This document shows, piece after piece, positions 26,112 through 34,847 of a DNA stretch of 58,018 nt. Each line of letters begins with the position of its first letter. Within the stretch, counting starts at the first letter, position 1. The DNA comes from SZUA-152 sp964401355. Its GTDB lineage: Bacteria > Pseudomonadota > Gammaproteobacteria > SZUA-152. A model generated the notes under the pieces. The model did no database searches. It saw only the letters and a list, made by a program, of their open reading frames with translations, and was not told the DNA's origin. The stretch is taken from the NCBI GenBank assembly GCA_964401355.1, contig CAYNYJ010000009.1, positions 1-58,018 on the forward strand, written 5' to 3'. The position numbers and the translations under genes were made by a program.

Positions 26112-26298
26112 AGCCGCTAGTTCAATGAATATAGGGAGCCGGGGTCAGCCAGGATGCTGGCCCGATAGTACTTTATTGCGTTAATAACAGGTGACACTCC
26201 CTCGTCTGATGTTTACTCGTCTCTATCTTATCGGCTCAGCCGTGACACCACCAGCGCGAGCCCTCCCTCCGCATCCGGCTCAACATTCATTACACATT
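26112..26298. other. Gap after the HzsA-like gene, nothing firm
   Basis: Contains a weak hairpin (GCCAG/CTGGC at about 26147-26160) without a T-tract and no gene. Any terminator of the HzsA-like gene would be here but none is convincing, so some readthrough into the next operon is possible. Confidence 0.35.
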
Positions 26299-29145
26299 TT
26301 AGGGTGCATCAAAGCTATTGTTGAAATATTGAGCACCAATATCCAGCCATTCCGACAGCAAACGAATTTCCGAAGGCGTTAACAGCCCCTCATGAACATC
26401 ACCTGCGGCATTAAAACGGTTGAAGAAACGGGGATCACTGGCACGCGCACCATTGACCGACAACGACCGCCCTGGAATCGCGACCATCACCTGAATCGTC
26501 ACCAGAATGGGGATGGGATCTCCGTTAACATCCAGCAACAATTCTCCGGTTTCAGGATCGGTTTCAAACAATAACTCGCCCGTCACCGGGTCGGTGTCTT
26601 GCACGATTTGATCAACCAGTACTGGCGTCAGGCCGGTGCCCGTCACATTCACTTCATCCTCAAAGTCCGTAAACAACAGTTCCCGGTATGACATGAATAC
26701 ATCGGGATCTTCATTGGAGGCGATACCGCGTAAGTCCAGCTGTGCGTCCGGCACGCGATAAACCATGCCCACCTCATCAAACCCGGTATGGCAGGTGACG
26801 CAAGTGCGATCCAGTGTCTGTGTGGCAATATCAGTGCGCGGCAGGCCCCAGAGCGGATGAATGCTGGTTTCGTAATTGATCACGGTGCGGCAGGTGTGGT
26901 CCCACTCCGCGTCAACCCCGCCACCCGGAATACAGCTTGCCGGCACCGGGATACCCGCCGCCATTAACACATCGAGGGCAGCATAGCGCAGGCCAATGTC
27001 GTCTGGAATCTCGTCCGCAGGCATCGCCCAGCGATCAAAAAATACCGGGTTGGGATTGGGACTCAGCTCGGGACAATTCTCCGCGGTTTTGACAAAAACA
27101 CTGCTGGCATTGGTGCAACGGGTGCGTATGCGCGCCTGCGCCATAGTCTCGCCTATTTGCCCGATGAATTCACCATTGGTTCCCGGAAAGGTATACGGTG
27201 CCGTCGGTGCACCGGCATTGAGCGCTGTCGGCGCATCACGGTAACCGTGCGGTACCGCCAACAGCGGCGTCACCGGAGCGGGCACCGGTTGAGCCGGGTT
27301 GTGATCGTGACAACCGCCGCATTCCAGAGTTTCGCCCGGGCGGACCTGTATCCAGTTCAGATGACGTTCACCGATACGACGACCATCGCTATCAAACCCA
27401 CTGACCCGACGCCCTTCCTTATCCACCACGCTAATCGCCAACGGGGTATTAGCCGGCACCTTGACCATCACCGAGCCATCGGGCTCGATGGGGGCGTAAC
27501 CGATAATTTCACGCATACCCCCGCGCCGACCACCCGCGCCGAAGGCCACACCAACATCGAATGCCGTATCATTGTCATTGGGGTCAGGAATCGCCGCCGC
27601 TTTGACAATGCGCAAATAGCGTGCTGGCCGCACATCAGCATTGGTCATCTCGGGGTTGGACATCGCCGCCAGTGACGGCACACCACTGCCGTAGTCACTG
27701 TAACTACCGTCAAAATCGTAAACACTGCGAATATGCAAAATACCCACCAGCTCAACTTCCGCCAGAGTCTGATCCAGTTCTAGGCCTACGACCTTGTCGA
27801 GCAACATCACCGGACGTGGCCGTGGCGCTAACACCACCGGCTCGTCGATGATCAGCCCCTCCACCGGAATTACCACGGGTAACTGTGTGTTCTCGCTAAA
27901 ATCGTACACATAGACGCCGTAAAGCGGGAAGGCCTCAAGCGCGGTCGCGGGAATGCTGTCCGGGCAAGGTATCGGCAATTCCTCCAAGGGCACGCCCATG
28001 CTGTCCGTGGGTTGCAAGCGGCACTGACTCCAGCTCACCAGGGCACGGTTACTGCCGTCGCGCAGCGGATACACTGAACGATAGCGCCCGGCGGGTGAAA
28101 TACTGCCATCAGTGCGCACATCCTGATTGATCGCCAACACCTGGCCAGGGCCACTGAGGATACCGAGATTCGGCACCGTGGGCTGGTTGATGTCGGCAAA
28201 TCCCGCGCTGTTGATTCTCACCGGGGCACCACCGGCCGCCGAGCCCGTAAATGGCTTCAACATCGCTAACACCCGTCCGTCATCCAGCTCACGGGGTGCC
28301 AGAAACTGGACAACACTCCCGCCCGTGCCCACGTTGGCCTCATGCAGGCCGTAGAGCGCTTTCAGCTCAGTACCATCGGGATGCACGGTATACAGGCGAA
28401 TAGCGCTTTTACCGCGCGCTCCGTCCCAGCGCGAAAAAACGATCTCGCCGCTGGATAACACGCTGGCATCCAGATCATGGCTCTGGTTAAAGGAAATCTG
28501 GCGAATATCCGTGCCATCGGCATCCATGACATGCAGTAACACTGCAAACTCATTCAGCTCCTCATCCATGAGCGAAAACTGGCTTTTGCCCTCGTTGAGC
28601 AATATTTCGCGCGTTGTGACCCCCGCGCTGGAGCTGAAGACGATGCGACCATCCGGCAAATAATGTGGCGCAACATCATCGCCTTTTGCGGCTGCAAAGT
28701 CGTCTTGAATAACTCGCGTTGGACAACCACCGAGCACCATGTCGTACTCAAAAATATTCCATTTGGGGACATCATTGCCATTACTGGTGTCTTCGAGACG
28801 CAGGGAAAAAATCAATTTTATGCCGTCATAAGACGTTTCAAGGTCTTTTACATCCCCCAAACCTGCGGTGATGCAACGCGTCAGGTTTCGTTCCGATGCC
28901 GAGGGCGAAGCGCGATCCCGCAAATAAATGTCCCCCCCCGCATTGAACGCCGTCGCCTCCCTGATATCCGGATCCACCGGCATGAGGATACCCGTATCAA
29001 TATCCGTCATCGTTGGAATCAGGCGTTTTACGTAGGCGATGGGGTAATCGGCCACCGTCTGATCCTGCCCTGCGCCACTACAGGCCACCAAGCTGACCAC
29101 AGCCAGCGCCAACAAAGCCTTGCGAAAATCAATATATTTCATCAT
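26299..29145 (-). CDS. HzsA-like di-haem cytochrome lipoprotein
   Basis: 948 residues from the ATG giving MMKYIDFRK; the open frame runs to 29214 but the lipoprotein signal starts here (lipobox LVAC, Cys22). The N-terminal half resembles a WD/TolB-like propeller (DGIKLIFSLR, LPDGRIVFSSSAG, LSSGEIVFSRWDGA). A middle domain follows with QVRPGETLECGGCHDHNP (haem motif C609-H613), then a second motif CVTCH (C782-H786). The arrangement is that of proteins related to the hydrazine synthase alpha subunit (HzsA), common outside anammox bacteria and of unknown substrate. An acidic TDPVTGELL/TDPETGELL repeat lies at about 855-885 and may bind calcium. No hydrazine-synthase partner subunits are near, so it is not evidence of anammox. 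Confidence 0.85.
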   Translation of the reverse strand: MMKYIDFRKALLALAVVSLVACSGAGQDQTVADYPIAYVKRLIPTMTDIDTGILMPVDPDIREATAFNAGGDIYLRDRASPSASERNLTRCITAGLGDVKDLETSYDGIKLIFSLRLEDTSNGNDVPKWNIFEYDMVLGGCPTRVIQDDFAAAKGDDVAPHYLPDGRIVFSSSAGVTTREILLNEGKSQFSLMDEELNEFAVLLHVMDADGTDIRQISFNQSHDLDASVLSSGEIVFSRWDGARGKSAIRLYTVHPDGTELKALYGLHEANVGTGGSVVQFLAPRELDDGRVLAMLKPFTGSAAGGAPVRINSAGFADINQPTVPNLGILSGPGQVLAINQDVRTDGSISPAGRYRSVYPLRDGSNRALVSWSQCRLQPTDSMGVPLEELPIPCPDSIPATALEAFPLYGVYVYDFSENTQLPVVIPVEGLIIDEPVVLAPRPRPVMLLDKVVGLELDQTLAEVELVGILHIRSVYDFDGSYSDYGSGVPSLAAMSNPEMTNADVRPARYLRIVKAAAIPDPNDNDTAFDVGVAFGAGGRRGGMREIIGYAPIEPDGSVMVKVPANTPLAISVVDKEGRRVSGFDSDGRRIGERHLNWIQVRPGETLECGGCHDHNPAQPVPAPVTPLLAVPHGYRDAPTALNAGAPTAPYTFPGTNGEFIGQIGETMAQARIRTRCTNASSVFVKTAENCPELSPNPNPVFFDRWAMPADEIPDDIGLRYAALDVLMAAGIPVPASCIPGGGVDAEWDHTCRTVINYETSIHPLWGLPRTDIATQTLDRTCVTCHTGFDEVGMVYRVPDAQLDLRGIASNEDPDVFMSYRELLFTDFEDEVNVTGTGLTPVLVDQIVQDTDPVTGELLFETDPETGELLLDVNGDPIPILVTIQVMVAIPGRSLSVNGARASDPRFFNRFNAAGDVHEGLLTPSEIRLLSEWLDIGAQYFNNSFDAP

Positions 29146-29469
29146 ATTGCGACACGCCACCATACAAACCCCATCACCCCTAAACGGCCAATACATGCGC
29201 CCCAACACCAGCAATAGTACAGCTGCAAATTTTTTACTGAGATTTCAGTCACAAACCGCAACACCCATCCTGTAATACTCACAATAATAGGATTTATTGC
29301 ACGTTCCCCGATGCCGGTTCCAAACCCCTTCCCCCACACACGCCACAGCTCGCAGTTTCGTTCCGTTGTGGACAGTTTCGTCCTTGTAATAAGCAGTTTC
29401 GCTCGTTGAAGACACTTTTGGCCTGGCACAATCGGCCGATCTGGCGTGGTTTTCCGGCACGACTGGCAG
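29146..29469. other. Divergent regulatory region between the HzsA-like gene and the gcv operon
   Basis: No gene. It should contain the promoter of the HzsA-like gene (minus) and upstream control sites of gcv (plus). The notable content is the trio of CAGTTTCG repeats at 29353-29401, annotated separately. Small frames here have no support. Confidence 0.45.
29353..29411. repeat. Three direct CAGTTTCG repeats spaced two helical turns
   Basis: CAGTTTCG occurs at 29353-29360, 29373-29380 and 29394-29401, with start-to-start spacing of 20 and 21 bp. Similarity continues past the core (CAGTTTCGTTC, CAGTTTCGTCC, CAGTTTCGCTC, each followed within 1-2 bases by a TTG). Same-face spacing is what an oligomeric activator or response regulator would need. 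They lie about 70-120 bp upstream of the gcv -10 and about 210 bp from the HzsA-like start. Confidence 0.7.
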
Positions 29470-29475
29470 TATAAT
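29470..29475 (+). promoter_or_regulatory. Likely -10 of the gcv promoter
   Basis: Perfect TATAAT, 24 bp before the first riboswitch base, giving a start near 29482. The -35 is not clear (best TTTTCC at wrong spacing), consistent with an activator-dependent promoter. Confidence 0.55.
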
Positions 29476-29496
29476 CCTCGGCTCGACTGAATATCG

Positions 29497-29722
29497 CTGC
29501 GGGAGAGTGTGGGATCCACCGTTATTTAACGGGAGGAAAAACCACCGCCGAAGGCGCAACCGCCCGGAATCGCTCAGGCAACCGGACCGCAAGCAGATAA
29601 TACCCAGAATCCGCAATCAATCACGGATCTTGGGTAATAGTTGACTCTGGAGAGAGACTGAGGCCATGGCCACATCAGTCCGCCGAAGGGGCTAAAGCTC
29701 TCAGGCACCACGGACAGAGGGG
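29497..29722 (+). ncRNA. Tandem glycine riboswitch (gcvT element)
   Basis: Two aptamers. Aptamer 1 (about 29497-29598) has GGGAGAG, CCGCCGAAGGCGCAA, CGCTCAGGCAACCGGACCGC. Aptamer 2 (about 29643-29722) has CTGGAGAGA, CCGCCGAAGGGGC, CTCTCAGGCACCACGGACAG. These are the conserved cores of the glycine riboswitch. It precedes gcvT, as usual, and should raise expression when glycine is abundant. Unusual here: the linker between aptamers is about 45 nt and forms its own hairpin (29601-29636, TACCCA/TGGGTA arms) where most tandem elements have a short linker. Confidence 0.96.
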
Positions 29723-29815
29723 TGGCAACCAATACTTGCGTAACCACAAGTGCGAACGCTGCCGCTGTTTAACGTTTTGTTAAAACTGTGCCCACACAAC
29801 CAGAGGTTCATCCAC

Positions 29816-30991
29816 ATGTCGCAATCACCATCACAGCCGCAACGCACCCCGCTTTACCCACAACACCTCGCCGCCAATGCCAAGATCGTGGATTTTGCCG
29901 GTTGGGAAATGCCCATCCATTACGGTTCGCAATTAGAAGAACATCATCAGGTCCGCAACGATGCGGGCATGTTCGACGTCTCCCACATGGTGGTACTGGA
30001 TATCACCGGCGCGGGCGTCACTGATTTTTTACGCCATCTGTTGGCCAACGACGTAGCCCGCCTGATACCCGCGGGCGATGCACAGGGATGTGCGAGTGTC
30101 GCGGGAGGCAGGATGCCGGGAGCGACCAAAGCCCTTTATTCCTGCATGCTCAATGAGCACGGCGGGGTGATCGACGATCTCATCGTGTACTTCATGAAGG
30201 GAGACATGGATGACAACGGGTATCGCATGGTGGTCAACGCCGCCACCCGCGACAAAGATCTGGCCTGGATTAGCACGCAAGCCGAAGGCCGCGACGTTGA
30301 AATCACCGAACGCGCCGAGCTGGCAATGATCGCCGTGCAAGGCCCCAATGCCCGCAACAAGGCCCACACCGCACTAGGCGCGGCCATCGACCCGGCCCGC
30401 AAGCTAAAACCCTTTTTTGCCGCCGACTGTCGCAGCGGGAAAGGTGAGCTATACGTCGCCCGCACCGGCTACACCGGCGAAGACGGCTATGAAATCATGG
30501 TGCCCGCCGAGCAGGCCGCAGCCACCTGGGATGCCCTGCTAGCCGCTGGCATCAAGCCCATTGGCCTCGGCGCCCGCGACACCCTGCGCCTGGAAGCGGG
30601 CATGAATTTGTACGGGCAGGACATGAATGAAGACATCAGCCCGCTGGAAGCCGGCCTCAGCTGGACCGTCGCCTTTGATCCGGAAGACCGTGACTTCATC
30701 GGCCGTGCTGCGCTGGAAAAACAAAAATCCGACGGACTCACTCGCAAGCTGGTGGGGTTAATACTCGAAGACCGCGGCATACTGCGCGCCCACCAAAAGG
30801 TCATCACCACCCACGGCGAAGGCGAAATCACCAGCGGCGGCTTTTCCCCCACCCTGGGAAAATCCATCGCCCTGGCGCGCGTACCCACCGCCACGGTTGG
30901 CCATTGCCACGTAGAAATCCGCGGCAAAAAATTATCCGCCCGCATCGTAAAATATCCCTTCGCCCGCAACGGCAAGGCCTGCGCAGAATAA
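29816..30991 (+). CDS. gcvT: Glycine cleavage system aminomethyltransferase (T protein)
   Basis: 391 residues from the ATG of MSQSPSQPQ (AGAGG upstream); the frame is open from 29750 but starts inside the leader. It transfers the methylene group from lipoylated GcvH to tetrahydrofolate, releasing ammonia. Family segments are HYGSQLEEHHQVRNDAGMFDVSHM near the start, then YTGEDGYEI, GLGARDTLRLEAGMNLYGQD and TSGGFSPTLGKSIALARV. A 12-residue insertion (GDAQGCASVAGGRMPGATKA, about 85-105) is longer than in E. coli. First gene of the riboswitch-controlled operon. Confidence 0.96.
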   Translation: MSQSPSQPQRTPLYPQHLAANAKIVDFAGWEMPIHYGSQLEEHHQVRNDAGMFDVSHMVVLDITGAGVTDFLRHLLANDVARLIPAGDAQGCASVAGGRMPGATKALYSCMLNEHGGVIDDLIVYFMKGDMDDNGYRMVVNAATRDKDLAWISTQAEGRDVEITERAELAMIAVQGPNARNKAHTALGAAIDPARKLKPFFAADCRSGKGELYVARTGYTGEDGYEIMVPAEQAAATWDALLAAGIKPIGLGARDTLRLEAGMNLYGQDMNEDISPLEAGLSWTVAFDPEDRDFIGRAALEKQKSDGLTRKLVGLILEDRGILRAHQKVITTHGEGEITSGGFSPTLGKSIALARVPTATVGHCHVEIRGKKLSARIVKYPFARNGKACAE

Positions 30992-31021
30992 TTATCAATA
31001 AAAACATCTGAGGAGATTGTC

Positions 31022-31417
31022 ATGAGCAACGTGCCAACTGAATTGAGATACACCAAAAGCCACGAATGGGTGCGCATCGAAGAAGATGGCAGCGTCACCG
31101 TCGGCATCACCGAACATGCCCAGGCATTACTGGGCGACATGGTCTTTGTTGAGCTGCCCGAAATCGACGCTACTTACACCGCCGGCGACGAATGTGCTGT
31201 GGTGGAATCCGTGAAAGCCGCCTCCGATGTATATAGCCCGATCACCGGCGAAGTCACCGCCATTAATGAAGACCTGGCCGATGCCCCGGAAATTCTTAAC
31301 CAGGATGCCTTCGGCACAGGCTGGATGTTCAAAATACAACCCGAAGATGCCGGTGAAATTGATGAACTCATGGATGCCGAGGCCTACGCCGATTTGATCG
31401 CCGACGAAGACCATTAA
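31022..31417 (+). CDS. gcvH: Glycine cleavage system H protein
   Basis: 131 residues. Lipoyl carrier that shuttles the aminomethyl group between P, T and L proteins. The lipoylation site is K65 in AVVESVKAASDVYSP. The N-terminal KSHEWVRIEEDGSVTVGITEHAQ is typical. A strong AGGAG lies before the ATG and the spacing to gcvT is 30 bp, same operon. Confidence 0.97.
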   Translation: MSNVPTELRYTKSHEWVRIEEDGSVTVGITEHAQALLGDMVFVELPEIDATYTAGDECAVVESVKAASDVYSPITGEVTAINEDLADAPEILNQDAFGTGWMFKIQPEDAGEIDELMDAEAYADLIADEDH

Positions 31418-31465
31418 TTCTTTGCCCCCATTTATTTAAAAATCCAACATAAAGTAGATATCGAA

Positions 31466-32824
31466 ATGCCGTTTATCCCCCACACCGACGATGATACCCA
31501 TGACATGCTCAAGACCATTGGCGTCGATAGCATCGAAGACCTGTTCGATGAAATTCCCGCCGAACTACGCGCCAAGTCGTTAAATGACGTACCCGCCGGT
31601 CAAAACGAAATGGCGGTCAGTCGCCAGCTTCATGATCTCGCCGCCAAGGACACCCAACCTCTGTCCTTCCTCGGTGCCGGTGCTTACGAACACCACATTC
31701 CGGCGGCCGTGTGGCAACTCGCCACCCGCGGTGAATTTTACACGGCCTACACCCCCTATCAGGCCGAGGCCAGCCAGGGCACGTTACAAGTATTGTATGA
31801 ATTCCAAACCATGATGGCCGAACTGACCGCCATGGACGTCTCCAACGCCTCACTCTACGACGGTGCCTCGGCGCTGGCCGAAGCAGTATTGATGGCCGTG
31901 CGCGCCAACCGCAAATCAAAAAGCAAACGCATTTTAATGCCCGCCACCGTGCACCCGACCTACCGCAGCGTAGTCAACACCATCGTCCGCCATCAGGGCA
32001 TCACCCTGGAATTAATCGACTACGATACAAAAGGCGGCCACATCGACCCAGCCAGCCTGCCCAGCGAACCCGGCGACATCGCCGCGTTGGTGATTCCACA
32101 ACCCAACTTCTTCGGCGCGCTGGAAGATGCCGACGCGCTCACCGACTGGGCGCAACAGCACGGCGCGTTGGTGATTGGCGTGGTCAACCCCACTGCCATG
32201 GCCTTGATTACCCCGCCCGGCGAATGGGGCAGCGGCAGTGGTGCCGACATCGTCTGCGGCGAAGGCCAACCACTGGGCGCACCGCTGGCTTCCGGCGGCC
32301 CCTACTTTGGCTTCATGTGCTGCGCGCAAAAACACGTGCGGCAGATGCCGGGGCGCATCATCGGGCGCACCACAGATCTCGAAGGAAAAACCGGTTACGT
32401 GCTAACCCTGCAAGCCCGCGAGCAGCATATTCGGCGCTCCAAGGCGACGTCCAACATCTGCACCAACCAGGGGCTACTGACCACCGCCGCGACCATCTAC
32501 CTGGCGTTACTCGGGCCGGAAGGCCTGCGCCAAACCGCACAACACAGCCACGCCAACACTCAAAAACTGGCCATGGCCTTAACGGAAATCGAGGGCGTCG
32601 AGCGGGTTTTCGACCGCCCCTGTTTTCACGAAACCGTGTTACGTCTGCCCAAACCGGCGGAGGAAGTGCTAACCGCGCTGGATAACCAGGGCATCATCGG
32701 CGGCTTTGATCTGTCATCGGCCTATCCCGAGCTGGGCCATGCCCTGTTGATCTGCGCTACCGAAACCAAAACCGAGGCGGACATCACCCAATATACCGAT
32801 GCGCTGCGCGCAGCACTTGCGTAA
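31466..32824 (+). CDS. gcvPA: Glycine dehydrogenase (decarboxylating) subunit 1
   Basis: 452 residues, the N-terminal half of the P protein in organisms with a split enzyme. It begins MPFIPHTDDDTHDMLKTIGV, followed by SFLGAGAYEHHIPAAV and FYTAYTPYQAEASQGTLQ, all diagnostic. It combines with GcvPB as an alpha2-beta2 enzyme that decarboxylates glycine with PLP. The PLP lysine lies in GcvPB, not here. The gene for its partner is separated from it by the YejM-like gene. Confidence 0.96.
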   Translation: MPFIPHTDDDTHDMLKTIGVDSIEDLFDEIPAELRAKSLNDVPAGQNEMAVSRQLHDLAAKDTQPLSFLGAGAYEHHIPAAVWQLATRGEFYTAYTPYQAEASQGTLQVLYEFQTMMAELTAMDVSNASLYDGASALAEAVLMAVRANRKSKSKRILMPATVHPTYRSVVNTIVRHQGITLELIDYDTKGGHIDPASLPSEPGDIAALVIPQPNFFGALEDADALTDWAQQHGALVIGVVNPTAMALITPPGEWGSGSGADIVCGEGQPLGAPLASGGPYFGFMCCAQKHVRQMPGRIIGRTTDLEGKTGYVLTLQAREQHIRRSKATSNICTNQGLLTTAATIYLALLGPEGLRQTAQHSHANTQKLAMALTEIEGVERVFDRPCFHETVLRLPKPAEEVLTALDNQGIIGGFDLSSAYPELGHALLICATETKTEADITQYTDALRAALA

Positions 32825-32891
32825 TTTTTCCCAATATTTTTTTATAAAAATGATTAACCCCGCACGAAACATATCGACTTCCGGTTAAATA

Positions 32892-34775
32892 ATGTCGGCC
32901 TACGAACAAACCCACCTCATCCAACCCGAACCGCAACGCCCCAGCCGGGGCGAGCTGCTGCGTTGGGCCGGCTGGTTTTTTCTCGCCAACAGCTTTCTCG
33001 CCTTATTAATTGCCCTGCGTTATTTAAGCGTGGTGCAATTTCCCGCTGGCGAGTACACCGTCATCTTCAGCGTGTTGGCATTCATCGGCCACTTTGCCTC
33101 GGCGGGTTTTATCGGCGCACTATTATTGTTTTTACCGATCCTGATTTTCCCTCGGCGATCTTTTATCTTTACGCTCGGCATCATCCTGGCGCTGACCTTT
33201 ATCGTCGGCATCACCCTCGACACCTTCATTTTCAGCCAATACCGTTTTCACTTTAACGGCATGGTGATGAACCTGTTGTTAGGCGGTGCTGCCGAGGAAA
33301 TCTTCACCTTCTCCGCATCTTTATGGGCAATGCTGGGCCTGTTTGTACTGGCACTGATCGGCTTTCAATTCTGGCTGAGTCAGCGCATATGGCGATTCGT
33401 GTTAGCCACGCCAGGACGACCGCTGGGTTACATCGTCGGGTTTTTATTATTCAGTATTTTTCTCGCCGAGAATGTTCTCTATGCCTGGGCCGACGCCAAC
33501 ACCTACACGCCCATTACCCAACAAATTCGATTTCTGCCGGCTTACAAACCGCTCACTGCCGACCGCTGGTTTATTGCCCGCGGCTGGGCCGATCCCAAGA
33601 CGGCGAGTGCTCTGGCACGCATCGATACCAGTAGCGCGCTCGATTACCCAAAAAAACCACTGAATTGCCGCGCACAGGAATCCCCACTCAACATTGTTTA
33701 CATCGTGGTGGACTCGTGGCGCTTTGATACCTTGACCGCCAAGGCAACGCCGAACATTCATCACTTTGCCAAAGATGCGTTGCAGTTCAACAATCATTAC
33801 AGTCCTGCTAATTCCACCCGCACCGGAATTTTCTCGTTGTTTTATGGCCTGCCCGGCACTTACTGGCATGCCATGTTGGCGGAGCAACGCGGCGCGGAAT
33901 TTATCAATCAACTACTTGCACAAGACTACCAATTGGGTATTTTTGCCAGCGCCAAACTTTATAGCCCGGAGTTTGATCGCACCATATTTTCACAGGTTGA
34001 AAATCTTCGCCTGCAATCCACAGGCAATTCCCCGCGTCTGCGCGACCAGAATATTCGCGATGAATTCCTCGAGTTTCTTGATGCCCGCAACAACCCCTCA
34101 CAGCCCTTTTTTGGTTTCCTGTTTTTTGATGCGCCACACGGCTACGATTTTCCCGCCGATTATCCACTGGCTTTTGAGCCCAGCCTGAAAAGTGTCAACT
34201 ACCTTGCCTTGAACAATGATTACGACCGCACTCCATTTTTCAATCGCTATCAGAATTCCATTCACTTTGTTGACAGCCTGATTGGCTCCGTACTCGACAA
34301 GCTCGACACCCAAGGGCTGATGGACAACACCGTGGTCATGATTACCGGTGACCACGGCCAGGAGTTCAATGACAACCAACTGAATTACTGGGGCCACAAT
34401 AGCAACTTCTCCCCCTGGCAAACCCGCGTGCCACTGGTGATTCATTGGCCCGGAAAAACACCTCAACACATTAATCAACAAACCAGCCACTTCGACATCA
34501 GCCCCACCCTGATGCACGAAATCCTGGGTTGCCACAATGATTTGCACGACTACAGCAGTGGCAAACACCTGCTCACGGGCAAGCCTCAGCCCTACCTGTT
34601 ACTCAGCAACTACAATCAGTTTGCGGTCATGGAAGCAGACCGACTTACCGTGGTTGACGAATTCGGCAACGTCGATATCCTGGACCATCGCTATCGTAGT
34701 ATCCCGGATGCCAAAATCAACAACGCGCGCATGCTCTCCGTAATGAATGAAATGAGCCGCTTTTATAGTAAATAA
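32892..34775 (+). CDS. yejM: YejM/PbgA-like inner-membrane protein (DUF3413 + sulfatase-like domain)
   Basis: 627 residues. About five N-terminal TM segments (up to about 200) match DUF3413, followed by a periplasmic alkaline-phosphatase/sulfatase-fold domain: NIVYIVVDSWRFDTL, YSPANSTRTGIFSLFYGLPGTYW, VVMITGDHGQEF. In E. coli YejM/PbgA/LapC controls LPS synthesis by restraining LapB/FtsH-mediated LpxC turnover, and it lacks a normal sulfatase activity. Here the threonine/serine nucleophile region reads STRTG. Inserted between gcvPA and gcvPB (67 and 72 bp gaps, same strand), so it is probably on the glycine-induced transcript. Confidence 0.88.
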   Translation: MSAYEQTHLIQPEPQRPSRGELLRWAGWFFLANSFLALLIALRYLSVVQFPAGEYTVIFSVLAFIGHFASAGFIGALLLFLPILIFPRRSFIFTLGIILALTFIVGITLDTFIFSQYRFHFNGMVMNLLLGGAAEEIFTFSASLWAMLGLFVLALIGFQFWLSQRIWRFVLATPGRPLGYIVGFLLFSIFLAENVLYAWADANTYTPITQQIRFLPAYKPLTADRWFIARGWADPKTASALARIDTSSALDYPKKPLNCRAQESPLNIVYIVVDSWRFDTLTAKATPNIHHFAKDALQFNNHYSPANSTRTGIFSLFYGLPGTYWHAMLAEQRGAEFINQLLAQDYQLGIFASAKLYSPEFDRTIFSQVENLRLQSTGNSPRLRDQNIRDEFLEFLDARNNPSQPFFGFLFFDAPHGYDFPADYPLAFEPSLKSVNYLALNNDYDRTPFFNRYQNSIHFVDSLIGSVLDKLDTQGLMDNTVVMITGDHGQEFNDNQLNYWGHNSNFSPWQTRVPLVIHWPGKTPQHINQQTSHFDISPTLMHEILGCHNDLHDYSSGKHLLTGKPQPYLLLSNYNQFAVMEADRLTVVDEFGNVDILDHRYRSIPDAKINNARMLSVMNEMSRFYSK

Positions 34776-34847
34776 ACGTAAATAATCAACTCAGACATTT
34801 TAACTTTTTACATCGAATTACCATTCGACTCACATCAGGCAATTAAT

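Noticed and set aside
26299..29145. Anammox metabolism
   Set aside because: An HzsA-related protein alone is not evidence. There are no HzsB/C, Hdh or anammoxosome genes, and the protein has a lipid anchor.
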